Shown here one piece after another: positions 13,908 to 24,700 of a stretch of DNA of 64,000 bases (its first letter is position 1; each line of letters starts with the position of its first letter). The DNA lies in NCBI GenBank assembly GCA_902805475.1, contig CADCSX010000005.1:3421501-3485500 (forward strand), in the 5' to 3' direction. Source of the stretch: Entonaema liquescens. Its lineage: Eukaryota > Ascomycota > Sordariomycetes > Xylariales > Xylariaceae. The notes below the pieces were generated by a model that saw only the letters and a program-made list of their open reading frames with translations, searched no databases and was not told the DNA's origin. The position numbers and the translations under genes were made by a program.

Positions 13908-15665
13908 GGAGAGAGGAGAGAGACCTTTACTGGATTGATTAATGTTAGGAGTTCAGGCTGATCGGATGGGGCCCGATCCGGAGTTATTAGTGGAATCTTA
14001 AGAAGTCAATTTTGAAATGTGTCTGCGGTCGACGCAAGAACAGTGTATGCAGACCTAACATAAATTTTACATGGATGCTTATTCGAGAGTGACTCTCTAT
14101 CTCGTTCCTTGTATGTAATAACATCAGTTCGGTTATCTAATAAGCAACATATTATAAGTAGTCGTAGTTAGTATTGGCACGCATCTTATAAGTTCTGTTT
14201 CGATATAAGCTCAAGACCTTAGTATGAAATCCTTCGCGCCAATAGGTAAAGAGTCTCATTATATATTGAGATAGAATTTAGTGACTTATGGTCGATTATT
14301 CGCGCCTCGCTACGCTACTTGGCTAAGGTGCTTGATATGAAAGCTTTACAACACTACGTGACTCGCTACTGGCCATAATTGTATGGGCCTTATGTTGTCT
14401 TTGGATCTCGTACGCTTATCCAGTTGGATATGCTGCGTTGGCGGTTCTATTTTATGAAACCAGATATAGAAAGCCGTTGGAATTATAATTCTTAGACCAA
14501 CAGAGAAAAGAGAAATTGGAAGTGTGTAACGGATTCGCACTACCGAATAGTTGAGTTTATGGCTAACCTTGACAGCTTGGATGCTTCTTGGCTGTGATAA
14601 AATATGAATCGTCGAGTAAGTAAAAGATGAATATTGTTGATTCAGGTTGAATAAACCCTTTAAGTCTAGTTGTAATTCCAACGACTCAATAGTTTGTTTG
14701 CCAAGCAACAGCTAAGCTTGAGTTGAAAAAGGTCAGATCCAATGAGTTGGACCGCAAGGATAGAATCCCAAATTATTTAGGGCATGTGTTTATAGCCTAA
14801 GATTCAAGATATGACCTACAGAAGAAACACGATACATATCTACCTAAGGGTAGGTAGGTATATATCCATCGAAAGAGGGGGAAGAGGGTATTGTGCTTGA
14901 CCCTGCATATACAAATCACCAATCAGAACTCTTCATGTCAGCCAATGCAGCTCACATTCGCGACAAAGCCTCCACTTGTCAGGGGCCTCCTTCGCCATGG
15001 CCGAGTAGCCAGCCGTTTGGACGTTTCTCGATCAGCCTCTAACAAACGAGGATATGTTGTTTGCCATCTAGAAGCTTTTCTCTACTCTGCCAAGGTAATC
15101 GGTTATTTCTCGCAGATGATAGATAGCCAGATAAGTTACTAGCATGTGCGTTACAACGGAAGGATTTCGTTTAGGCTTGATCTAAAGTGATACATTATCC
15201 AATGGTTCATAGACTTCACCCTCTTGTCCTTTTCGCCAATGTGCATGCGTGCCTCTGACTAACATGCTATCTTGCATCACGGAGGCGAACATGACGAGTA
15301 GAAACATAGACTAAGAGACATTAAGTCAAAGATCATAAGGATGATTGTAAAAGTTCGAGGCAGTAAGAATTGCATTTAGTTTCCTTTCTCTCCCACAATC
15401 GCTTTGTTTGTTGCCCTATCTTTGTCTACTCGTCCGCGACAACTTCATAGGTATTCTTTTCGATCCTTAGGAATTGTTTTAGCTTATATGTGCTTTTCAT
15501 TCATCCATTGAGCTGGTCTCACGCCTTATTTATTACGCTCATTTGGCGCAAATATTCTACCACACCAACACCGTTCCCTAAAATTCCGCCTTGCTATTGT
15601 GCTGCTGAGCCCTAGAACCTCCTACCAGAAGAATATATCAACGTCATATAACAACATCAGTCGCG
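13908..15665. other. Intergenic region, SGF29 / small secreted protein
   Basis: About 1.75 kb. It contains AGGTA-type words at 14830-14865 and a pyrimidine-rich promoter-like stretch at 15380-15560 in front of the next gene. The open frames at 14346-14708 (-) and 14891-15142 (+) have no family features and are not called. Confidence 0.55.
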
Positions 15666-16205
15666 ATGCTAGCCATCGTTCCTCTCGTAGCCCTGCTGAG
15701 CTTCGCAGAGGCCAGCCGGAAAACACCGCGTACTGCTATACCTCCTAGTATAAGTTCGTCTTCGACGACGACGACTTTATCCGTACCGTCAGTTGCAACG
15801 GCAGTACCAAGCTGCGTACACTCGGCCCAGCTTAATGTGTCACACTCTACTCGGAACCTGACGAGTGCTGCCGCTGCTGGGACTCGGTCTACTCCTTTAC
15901 CACTGGATGCTCCGACGTCTACAACATCCACATTCATATCAACAGAGACCACAAGCAACCCTGAGATTACATCCTCACCCGAACTACCCCCACCAGGGGC
16001 TAATTTCCACGAGATAGGTCTTAAGTACGTACAGACTACATACTGGAGTTGCGTAACGTTTCCTCTAGAAACGCATTGCGGCTGGCATGAACCTATATTA
16101 GACGCCGGCGCAAATGGGATACGATGTGAAGGCGGCGGGAAGGTAGCTTTACGCGCTGGCGTCGTGGCCGGTATTGTCGCTGGCGGATTGGTGCTCGCGA
16201 TTTGA
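15666..16205 (+). CDS. Small secreted Ser/Thr-rich protein with hydrophobic C-terminus
   Basis: Single exon, 179 aa; not recognised as a named family. The N-terminus MLAIVPLVALLSFAEAS looks like a signal peptide with cleavage after about residue 17. Residues 20-115 are mucin-like, very rich in Ser, Thr and Pro, so probably O-glycosylated. Then comes an ordered part with SCVTF and HCGWHEPILDAG, containing the closely spaced cysteines. The last about 20 residues (VALRAGVVAGIVAGGLVLAI) are hydrophobic up to the stop with no cytoplasmic tail, as in GPI-anchored wall or membrane proteins. A surface role is inferred. An overlapping antisense open frame of similar size is a composition shadow. Confidence 0.72.
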   Translation: MLAIVPLVALLSFAEASRKTPRTAIPPSISSSSTTTTLSVPSVATAVPSCVHSAQLNVSHSTRNLTSAAAAGTRSTPLPLDAPTSTTSTFISTETTSNPEITSSPELPPPGANFHEIGLKYVQTTYWSCVTFPLETHCGWHEPILDAGANGIRCEGGGKVALRAGVVAGIVAGGLVLAI

Positions 16206-16680
16206 TACGGCACTTTGTATATTTCTCATCTTTTCTTGAGTATGGGCAGGGATACCTTGATGACTTACGAACTGCGATCATGATAAGTCTGGGCGCTGTG
16301 CGATTATTAGATACCTAGGAAAAACAAAGGAGTTCAGGGCTGATTGTATAGAGTTAGTAGTTACTCTGGTAGTAAAATAAACCATAATTCGCAGATCCTA
16401 GTGCAATCTTAAGTGATTCTACGCGAATATATCACGTATGAAGCAGGAAAATGAGCCAGAAAATGGGTATTGCCATGACAACTCCTTGATTTATGCTATC
16501 GTGGTGGAAATCATCAAATTCATTCCGTCACGCCTCGAGGAAAGTTTACTAGTGCCGCGTCGAGAACTAGTATGTAGGATGCAGAGATGCATTTTCGCGT
16601 ATAATGCACAGAGCCAGTGCCGAAGCCGAGCCAAATCCCACTCCGCAAAGACCAGACCAGAACACCTAGAAGCCCATCGT
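16206..16680. other. Convergent intergenic region, secreted protein / RPS24
   Basis: 475 bp of 3' flanks. Open frames here are short, lie opposite RPS24 or run through both strands, and are not called. Confidence 0.5.
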
Positions 16681-17367
16681 CTATTTCTCCTTCTTCGCCT
16701 TGGCACCCTTGACCTTGGCGGTACCTCGTAGGGTCTTCTGTCGGTTCTTGCGTTGCTTGCCTGTAGAAGTATTGTTAGCATTTCCATTTAGATCTAGGGC
16801 TATCTTTATATTGTCCTCTGGCCATAACCACGTATAGATACATGTTTATGTACGAGTACAACATGTATCATATAGATGTATATTTGCGTGGGGAGGAGAG
16901 CGAGGGATAAAATGTGGTATATGGGATATAAAAAACGTACGTTGCTGTCTCGACGCTCTCTCGGCCTTGGTGGCCAGGCCGACACGGACAAGTCGGTACT
17001 GGGGCTCGAACTTCTTCATGGCCTCGGGGGAGTCGTAGACCAGGGCAAAACCGGTGGTCTTTCCGCCACCGAATTGCGTTCGTAGACCAAAGACGGAGAT
17101 CTGATCCTTCTGTGCCTTGTACATGGTGGCTAACTTATCTCGGAGCTGGTCCTTGGAGATGTTGGCTCGGCCGGGATGCAGGATATCACTGTAAAAAAGG
17201 GGAAAAAAGGGATCGTCAGTTTCGATATACTCGGTTATTTATATTTCATCTGGTGATTATCGGAATAGGATATATATAACATACACGACCATCTGCTTGC
17301 GACCGAGGAGAGGGTTGCGAATGAACTTGCGAGTTCGCAACGTAACGGCAGTTTCGGAGTCAGCCAT
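16681..17367 (-). CDS. RPS24: 40S ribosomal protein S24 (eS24)
   Basis: Three exons: 17367-17285, 17188-16941 and 16760-16681, about 136 aa, the normal length. It begins [20 protein letters not shown] and continues [15 protein letters not shown] across the first splice. Exon 2 holds [20 protein letters not shown]. Exon 3 encodes the very basic tail [19 protein letters not shown] ending KKEK. eS24 is part of the small ribosomal subunit. All three exons are in phase and give an uninterrupted family sequence. It is head-to-head with the eEF2 methyltransferase gene. Confidence 0.97.
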
Positions 17368-18017
17368 CTTCGCGATTTAATGACGGATCGAAGGAGTCGA
17401 AGATGCGATCTGTCCGGGGTGAAAGTTTGGCGTTGGGGGGGGGACTTGATGTTGCTGCTGGATTAGTATTCGAATGGTAAAAAAAGGCCCTTCACGAAAA
17501 TTCGTAGCCGAAAGTGGGTGGATTGGATTAGTGGATTGTGTTGATTGTGTGTGATTGGGGCTAAACACCCGGACCAAGTAAATTTCCGTCCCGCGCTTTC
17601 TTGCTTAGGTGCTTTCTTTTTGCTTGGAAGTGTGCACAGGTAATACCCGTACGCGAGGTTAAAACCCTAAGAAACTCGGTACTTAAGTACTTAGGTACCA
17701 CTTTCTTCGGTTTGCCCCGTACCTATTGCCCCACTGTATGAGCCATCCATCAAAAGGTTATCAGCCACAACCTAAACGTTCCCTAGGTACTTACATGTAC
17801 TTAAGGTAAGGTCCTTATTAGATACGATCAAGTACTTAAGTACCATCGTAGCATCACCTATCGACCTCGACTGCGATCACATCATGGAAGACTGACTATA
17901 AAAAAAAAAAAAAAAAAATACTTGGCATGATTAACAAGAATCTACATTCTCAAATATTCTTAAACGTTCTCCGGGTAACCAGGATAATTCAAGAATCCGT
18001 ATACTAACTCGTCGAAC
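17368..18017. promoter_or_regulatory. Divergent promoter region, RPS24 / EFM3
   Basis: 650 bp between the two start codons. It contains a dense group of TTAAGTACTTAGGTACC-type words at 17670-17850 and a run of 19 A at 17900-17918. It must carry both promoters unless one starts inside the other gene; no specific factor site is asserted. Confidence 0.5.
17900..17918 (+). repeat. Poly(dA) tract, 19 A
   Basis: Uninterrupted A run upstream of EFM3. Poly(dA:dT) tracts commonly keep promoters free of nucleosomes. Confidence 0.8.
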
Positions 18018-19200
18018 ATGCCCCTAGAAGAACATGAGCCGAAAGCTGATATTATCGATCGCTTCTGCCGCCAATATGTCCAATTAGAACGAGATCTTGA
18101 CTATCCTCCAAGTACCCTATTACGAGAAGTGGAAGTCCAAAATACTATATACCATCGCATATTTGTCGATGACGCCCTCGCTTACTCACCCCCTCCGAGA
18201 TATCAGCTACGAGTTCTCAAAGAGCTCACGTCGAGGATTGAAGCCAGTATCGAGGACTGGGATCGTCATGTAAGGAGAACCCCCTTATCTCATATAGGCG
18301 CGTGTTTTATCTATTGTATTTCTTGAGGTTTATAATAATTTACTTGTTATTATTTGGATGATTTCCCTTTGCCATGTAGCCATGGCTGATTCCCAAGTTC
18401 CCCAGGGGGTTTCGGACGACTTGATGAACACACTCTCTAGTCTCCTAGCACAACCATTGCCGTCAGAGACAACTGCTGCTCAGCAGAAATCATATGTGAC
18501 ATATACTCTGTCACTGCTCAATAATTGTGATAATGCCACCCCAATTCCAGCTCAGATTACACTACTCGAGTCACGCAACCTCATCTCTGCCTCGGGGACT
18601 ACCGGCTTGCGTACCTGGGAGGCTGCTCTTCACTTAGGCCAGTTTCTCTGCGCGAATCCCTTACTTATTCAAGGAAAAAGGGTGTTAGAGATAGGATCAG
18701 GAACAGGATATCTATCAATTCTATGTGCTAGATTTCTTTCTTCTACGTTGACTATTGCATCAGATGGTTCCGACGAGGTGGTAGCTAATCTTCCCGAGAA
18801 CTTCTTTTTAAACGACCTCCAAGACTCAAAGCAGATCCGGGCAATGGATGTAAAATGGGGGCATGCCCTTGTAGGAACAGAAGACCAACACTGGAATGGC
18901 GGCATGCCGATCGATGTGGTCCTTGGCGCGGATATAACCTATGACAAGAGTGTCATCCCAGCTCTCGTTGGAACCCTAGAGGAACTAGCGGGTATGTTCC
19001 CGCACGTTGCAATTATCATCGCCGCCACCGAAAGGAATCGTGAAACGTTGGAGGCATTTCTCGATGTCTGCGGGAAGAAATCCTTCAACGTTGAGGAAGT
19101 TGATTTTGAGCTTCCACGCAGACAAGACCAACGAGGTCCATTCTACAGTGACCAAGTACCAATTAAGATATGCAGAATACGAAAAGTATCGAGTTCCTAG
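18018..19200 (+). CDS. EFM3: FAM86-type protein-lysine methyltransferase (eEF2, Efm3-like)
   Basis: Two exons, 18018-18269 and 18406-19200, about 348 aa. The splice (donor GTAAGG, acceptor CCCCAG) joins DWDRH to GVSDDLMN in phase 0; nearer AG sites are out of phase. The N-terminal 80 residues match the FAM86 domain (RFCRQYVQLERDLDYPP, LLREVEVQNTIYHRIF). The seven-strand methyltransferase follows, with motif I VLEIGSGTGYLSILCA (about 178) and LGADITYDKSVIPAL (about 257), where family members have the DxxY/F motif. Relatives trimethylate a lysine of elongation factor 2. The site in this protein's target is not shown by the sequence. Confidence 0.88.
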
Positions 19201-19645
19201 GACTCAATGATATTCCCCATACTACTACAATGACTAATACAATATCTTGACGTACTCCTAGGGATTCTTACACTTTTAATGAACTCCCTTTGTCTACCTA
19301 CCCAAGGCACCTAAGACAGCCAGTCTTCTTCACGCCAACATCCAGGTACCAGCAACCATGATTTCTATTAGGATCCGAAATCACTCTGTGATCACTCATT
19401 GAGTAACATTAGACCTCCTGGATAAGGCTGCCCGCTTCCGTCTGTAGTACCTGTGCAACACAGATTCTGTGCAAACACTATAACACGGGATGAAGCACTG
19501 CCGTACGGTTACAGTGATATATCCTAATGACATATCTCATACAACCTCTGTCTTCACAAACGGGGATTCTGAAAGAACCCTCTAACTCCTTCTTAACTTA
19601 CGTTTGATATATCAGTGGAAACACACCTTCTAAGATAAGTCAAGA
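19201..19645. other. Intergenic region, EFM3 / membrane protein
   Basis: 445 bp; nothing recognised. I looked here for a signal-peptide exon of the next gene and did not find one. Confidence 0.5.
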
Positions 19646-20362
19646 GTGGTACTATTCAGAAGACCATCCACCCTATCTACGCCAGCAATGAGCTGTCCGG
19701 CCGGACTTCACTTCACGACGCGTCAGTGGGATTTTGACTATGGAAAGTCATTGGCTCTTACCTGGACGGGTGCTATTAATTTGATCAATATCAACCTGGT
19801 TAAGCTAACAAACGAGGGACTCGCATGGACCGATGAGATCATGAAAGGTATGGGAATTCTCCCCTAGCCGTAATAAGAGTACGCAAGCACTTACATCAAT
19901 ACAGATTATAAAGGCAGTAGTACGTTTATGTGGATGCCGAGTGTCAACCTTACCTCGGGTGATTACATCTTCTACATTAGCGATGGATGGTGTACGGATG
20001 AATCTCCAAAGCTATCCATCTCTAGTGGCTTTCTACAGGTATTACCGTGTCTTTTTACACTTTCTACTGCCCTCATCTGATAACACGTCCCGCAGAACAA
20101 TGTGCCTAGAAACATTAGTAGTGAAAAGGTGCTAGATGACCAGGTCGATGATGGGCTGACGCCTGGCGTGGCAGCGGGGATCGGGGCGGGCTCTACTCTT
20201 GGAGGGATAATTCTACTAGCTCTAGTTGCCTTCCTAATCCATCATAGACGGCGGAATAGGACTAAGCTGGAAGATACAGAAGCCAATGCACAGAATACGA
20301 GGAGGTCGAAGCAGAGAGAAACCCAATATTGCGCTCAAGGAACACTGCAAGAAGTCAAATGA
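19646..20362 (+). CDS. Single-pass membrane protein with short cytoplasmic tail
   Basis: Three exons, 19646-19847, 19905-20038 and 20096-20362, about 200 aa, all splices in phase. The outer part reads like the fungal surface-protein fold with an LTWTG segment, then YKGSSTFMWMPS and SGDYIFYISDGW, a pattern shared with Kre9/Knh1-like extracellular domains. Exon 3 gives a linker, a Gly/Ala-rich transmembrane helix at about 135-160 (PGVAAGIGAGSTLGGIILLA and the following leucine-rich stretch), the stop-transfer HHRRRNR and a polar tail. The odd point is the N-terminus: MVLFRRPSTLSTPAMSCPAG is not a signal peptide, although the domain should be outside the cell. An unseen upstream exon or decay of the 5' end is possible. 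Function unknown. Confidence 0.65.
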
Positions 20363-21384
20363 GGGCACCTTCTATCGGGTATAAGATATTTCAACTTAAT
20401 GCCGAAGGATTTATATTAAAGTGCCTATCCTGACTAATGATCTCATCCGTGAGTATGAGGGGGGGATATTAAATGTGAATGAGTAGTAGGTAAAAACGGG
20501 TTTTATAAGTGTTCGGCCTGGCAACCCACGAATACCATAGGTACCTAGTTTAGGAAGATTTGATCGTCGTACTTTATTTTATTTTTTTGTTTAGAAGCGT
20601 AGCAACATCTCTTCACAGATGAGTAATTCGCTTGCAGTCCGTAAGACTCTAGTATCTACGGAGGTAAAGCTATTCGTCTCTGTAGAGACGGATTTACATT
20701 TATGTTTAACTGTCTAGGTAGTTAAGCATACATACATAGGTACCTCCTAGACATACCTAGCAGCACGATTCAAGGGATGTATGTAAGACGTCAGAAAGTA
20801 ATACCGAACAAAACAAGCTTTGGCATGTAATTATAATTGAGCCACTGATCACTATCTAGAGTCGAGTACAAGTCTATCAATAGGTGCCCCGACCATTAAG
20901 CTAAGCTCCAGCCTACACAGCCTTCTAGGGAATAAACATCCACAAGAATCGTAAGTGAGATGTTCCCTCAGTGAGGTTCCTCCTCCAAACTCAACGTATT
21001 TAGAAGCGAATAAACGTGTTGTTTGTGCGAGAGAATGACATGAAGTATAAACAGCAAAAGAATCCCACCAACAGGGTTTTCTCTCTCCAAGCCGCTCGGT
21101 CCCGTCGAAGAAGTGTACTGCTGGACGCCAGCCAAGGGATCATCGATATTGCAAACAGGAATCAACAGCTCAGAATACTGCCACATCCCTTAACCCAGTT
21201 ACCAGTGCCCTCCAAAATCAAATCGCGAAAGGAAATGGCCATTCTGTTCTCCAACCTAGTCCCGTCCATTCGTGCGTAATCTCTGCTCAGAGGGCTCTAC
21301 CACTCCGTCGCGACGTTCATGAAAAGACAAAGACGTTGGGAGCATGCGATCATTATTGCGTAAAATTATGAGGCCGGTTGCGCC
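20363..21384. other. Convergent intergenic region
   Basis: About 1 kb of 3' flanks with AGGTA-type words at 20535-20560 and 20710-20765. The open frame at 21016-21279 lacks any feature of a gene. Confidence 0.5.
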
Positions 21385-23082
21385 TTATGCTACTACGGCA
21401 CCACCCTTGCGCTTCTCGGCGCTGGTGAGCACGAGCATGGGCGCTTTTCGCTGACCGTCGATCAACTCGGTCTTGCCGGAGCGCTGAGAGCTATTCTTGA
21501 ACACACTCGCAAAGCTACCCTCGCTATCACCGCCACTGGATAAGCTATCGACACTCTTTCGCGACTTCTGACGCGAACTAGGACGATCGGAGCCAATAGC
21601 TCCCCAGCTACCACTCGTAGAAGTCCTGGAACTAGCAAGACTCGGCTCCGCATCGCCTGAAAGGCTGCCTGAGCCACTACGCCCAGAATCAGACTCATTA
21701 TCAGTCAAGGGTGTGCAAATCTCCTCTGCGCTCTCAGATACGGGGCTCATGCTTCCGCAGCTACTACCCGTACCCTTGCGCCTAACCATCCCGGCCTTGA
21801 CAAGATTGTGGACAGCAGAGCGGCGAGTTCGCTGCGCGAAGTTCTTGCTACCCTCGTGCTTGGCAGTAGGCTTCGCCCTAAGTTCGTCCAATGCGGGAGG
21901 GCCGCGAGGCTGACGAATAGGGTGCTCACCAGCACGACCCTGACCAGGGCCATACCCACCATTAGTCATGGGCGTGAGCGGGAAGGAGGCCGTCTTTGGG
22001 CCAGCAGACTTGGGACCACCATCCTCCATCGATAGAGACAGACCCTTATTTCCGTTCGCGAGGGAGGACGACTTCTTGTGGCCTCGGCGGAAAGCATTAG
22101 CAGATGGAGGAGGTAGAGGTGTCGGCTCCGCAGTTAGTTCTACCTTTTTCGGAGGCGAGGTAGTTCGAAAGGCGGGCGGGGCACTCTCCATGGGAGGCGG
22201 CGAAACTTGAACACGGGGTGTGCCGTTATTTACCTGAGAGTGATTATAGCCCTGAGGAGTGCCCGGGGTGCGATCCACGTAATTGTTGACGTTCCTCATC
22301 TGAGTCGAGTTTTGGTTTACGTAGTAAACTTGTTGGCTGGCGGCATCGTAATAAGGAGAAAGGCTCTGCTGGACTTGCATGGGGTTAGCCATCGACTGTT
22401 GCAAGTTCCTGAGCTGCTGTTGTTGCTGATACAGATTCTGCAAGGCCATTTGCTGCTGCAATACTGACTGTCCGCTAAGGCTCATTGCCTGGAACTGCTG
22501 AGCGGCCGCCTGGACGCTAAGCAACTGTTGCTGCAATCGCTGCTGCTGCTGAGCTAGGTACATGTTGGTCGCGACAAGTTGAGCATAGAGCGAAGGGTCC
22601 ATCTGATCTTGAACTTGCTCATCGAGATGAAGCTCAGGTGGTGCCAGGATCTGTTCAGCAGTATATTGCTGCTGGTTGGAGCTCATCATTGGATTGTAGC
22701 TCTGTTGCTGAGTCGCAAGACGAGGAAGCGAAGTCTTAGGTCCTCCATACATGGCGTCTTGGCTACCATACATGTTTCCAGAATTATCCCTACCAGGGAT
22801 GCGGGCGGGTGGGGCCGTGGTGGTAGGCGAAGACGCAAAAGAAGCCGCGGTGGCCGACTTTGGCGCCGTTCTGAGTCCTGCAAGGAGGTGAGATCGGCTG
22901 GTTCGCGGGGTCGGCACCCCGTTATCCTTGGAGTCGTTGGAGGTTTTGATAGACTCAAAGGATAGGGGCTTAATGTTCTGGCCGCCACTGCGACGTGAAG
23001 CAAGCCCTCCGGCGGGCATGCCCAAGCCGGTTGGCGAAGTGAAACCGTTGTGTGACATTTGAGCGAGACCACCGGTGTCCAT
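21385..23082 (-). CDS. Gln-rich low-complexity protein, unknown function
   Basis: Single exon, 565 aa from the ATG at 23082 (MDTGGLAQMSHNGF); the frame is open for 38 more codons upstream, but that part has none of the protein's low-complexity character. In order: a basic Ser/Gly region (about 20-120), a Gln-rich region (about 140-270) with QQQQRLQQQLL and QQQQQLRNLQQSM, a Pro-rich segment, a basic block with FAQRTRRSAVHNLVKAGMVR (about 420-440), then a Ser-rich acidic tail. The short ordered block is the likeliest functional element. No known domain is recognised. The composition suits an RNA-binding or transcription-related protein, but that is only inference. Confidence 0.8.
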   Translation of the reverse strand: MDTGGLAQMSHNGFTSPTGLGMPAGGLASRRSGGQNIKPLSFESIKTSNDSKDNGVPTPRTSRSHLLAGLRTAPKSATAASFASSPTTTAPPARIPGRDNSGNMYGSQDAMYGGPKTSLPRLATQQQSYNPMMSSNQQQYTAEQILAPPELHLDEQVQDQMDPSLYAQLVATNMYLAQQQQRLQQQLLSVQAAAQQFQAMSLSGQSVLQQQMALQNLYQQQQQLRNLQQSMANPMQVQQSLSPYYDAASQQVYYVNQNSTQMRNVNNYVDRTPGTPQGYNHSQVNNGTPRVQVSPPPMESAPPAFRTTSPPKKVELTAEPTPLPPPSANAFRRGHKKSSSLANGNKGLSLSMEDGGPKSAGPKTASFPLTPMTNGGYGPGQGRAGEHPIRQPRGPPALDELRAKPTAKHEGSKNFAQRTRRSAVHNLVKAGMVRRKGTGSSCGSMSPVSESAEEICTPLTDNESDSGRSGSGSLSGDAEPSLASSRTSTSGSWGAIGSDRPSSRQKSRKSVDSLSSGGDSEGSFASVFKNSSQRSGKTELIDGQRKAPMLVLTSAEKRKGGAVVA

Positions 23083-24700
23083 ACTCAAAATATAAGCAAC
23101 GCTGTTATCTATCAACGGAATAACTGCTTTAGGGAATCGTGACGCGAGATCCGAATCCAAGCGACAGTGTGAGCGATTAGAAGTGAAATCTAGCAAGGAA
23201 TGGATGATCGCCTCCGAAACAGTAGGGCGTCCAAAATGATATTACAACAAAGTAGATTGATGGAAATAAATGTTGATCCAGACAGGTCTAATTAATGAGA
23301 TGGATTTGTCAAGCCTGTCGGTATTCTCAATTGCGTGGCGTGTGGCTAGACAATCGGCGCAATAGCTAATGATGTAGCAATTGGGAAGTATGTCGTATCA
23401 AACGTGGCTCGCCGGCAGGATCCAACAAAACCAAGACAATTGTGTTGATGCTGGTGATGAGAAAACTGTGGACAAGAAACAGAAGATGGATGCGAGTAGA
23501 TGCGGCTGTCGTGGTGTTGTTTTTATCTCTTGGGGGAGGGATATTATTAAACTAATCCGTAGTCGTGTCCGAATGAGCGACAGACGATGCCAATGGCAGG
23601 AAACTGCGTGGTGAAGTCAAGAAGGAGAAAGGTTGAAGATAGTCTGAATGAGGCTTCCCAATTGATCCGGGTAAGACAAGGCAATGAACAGAAGTCGGTG
23701 CAAAAGGACCACAGCCTCGAAATCGCGCAGGAACTAGGTAGAAGGGAACTACCTAATTACTTGAATTTCTTTGTTGGCTTGGAGTTGTCCGAGAGCGTCG
23801 TGACACTGGTAGACCGAATCCTGATACCGAAAGGTTGACAGTGTCGAGTCGCGGCACTTCGGCTTTGTTCTGAGGCGTTGATCTTTGCGGAAGTACCTTG
23901 GGACAGGAAAGAGTTCCTTGTTTCTAGGGACTCTGACGAAGAAATTGAGAGGATGTCTAATGCAACCACTCTAAACAATCTTAAACCTTGTGAGCAATTT
24001 TTTACTTCTCCTAGACGTGTGCCGTTTACAGTCTCTTGCTATCGGGTTGACGTAGTTGGGAAGGACGATATTATGATCAGTCAAGTATAAGGTATACGGT
24101 AAAGGCGATGCGAATCGAAAACGGCGAAAGAAACGTCGGTAATTTGTACAATGATTAAGTGTCGAGTAAATCGATCGGGTTTTCCAGCTCTTCTATCTTT
24201 TTTTATTTCTTCTTTTTTTTCTTTTCCCTTAATCCTGCGAAAAAAATGCTGAGTTGGTGGTGATGGTGGCGAATTGTCGTCTTCTCGAGAGAACGCGGTG
24301 CAGCAACTGCCTCTCCTCTTGACGCAACGACGAAGGACAAGCCTACGACAAGTAGTAATTGGATTGCGCGCGAACACAAAAAAAGGGGAAACCTCGAGGA
24401 GGATTAGGAACCAACAGGATAGAGAGAGAATAAAGGAAGGGCGAGATGCGATAGGGGGGGAATAAGGAGGGGAGGAAGAAAGAGAAGATGGACAAAAAAG
24501 TTGAGAGTATGGTGGATGAAAGGGAAAGATACTTGTGTCTGTCTGCAGGAGTGGGAAAAGTGAAAATTGCTGCAGTGGGTTTTTGGCGGGTGGGCAGGTC
24601 GGGCCAACGAATGCGAGCACGCTTGCACTTTGCTGTCTGGAACTGTGGACCGTTGATTCCCACTGAGGACATCCTATTGCACGTCCACGTACAGTAAGAA
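23083..24700 (-). promoter_or_regulatory. Long leader and pyrimidine-rich promoter of the Gln-rich gene
   Basis: On the minus strand, 24540-24360 is almost wholly C and T, and a second T/C-rich tract lies at 24240-24180. Such tracts mark transcription start regions in filamentous fungi. If transcription starts just downstream, the mRNA leader would be 1.1-1.3 kb, or would contain an intron. Open frames within (for example 24081-24620) come from this skewed composition and are not called. Confidence 0.4.

Noticed and set aside
15644..16213. 189-codon frame antisense to the secreted protein gene
   Set aside because: Exact shadow of the Ser/Thr-rich frame; the plus strand has signal peptide and hydrophobic end, the minus strand nothing.
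18373..18379. Acceptor ATGTAG for EFM3 exon 2
   Set aside because: Out of phase with exon 1; the CCCCAG acceptor at 18405 gives the in-phase family sequence.
23083..23196. 38-codon upstream extension of the Gln-rich protein
   Set aside because: Open by chance; the ATG at 23082 begins the basic, Gly/Ser-rich sequence that characterises the protein.
24081..24620. 179-codon minus-strand open frame
   Set aside because: Made of the pyrimidine-rich promoter tract (Ser/Pro/Phe runs); composition artefact.
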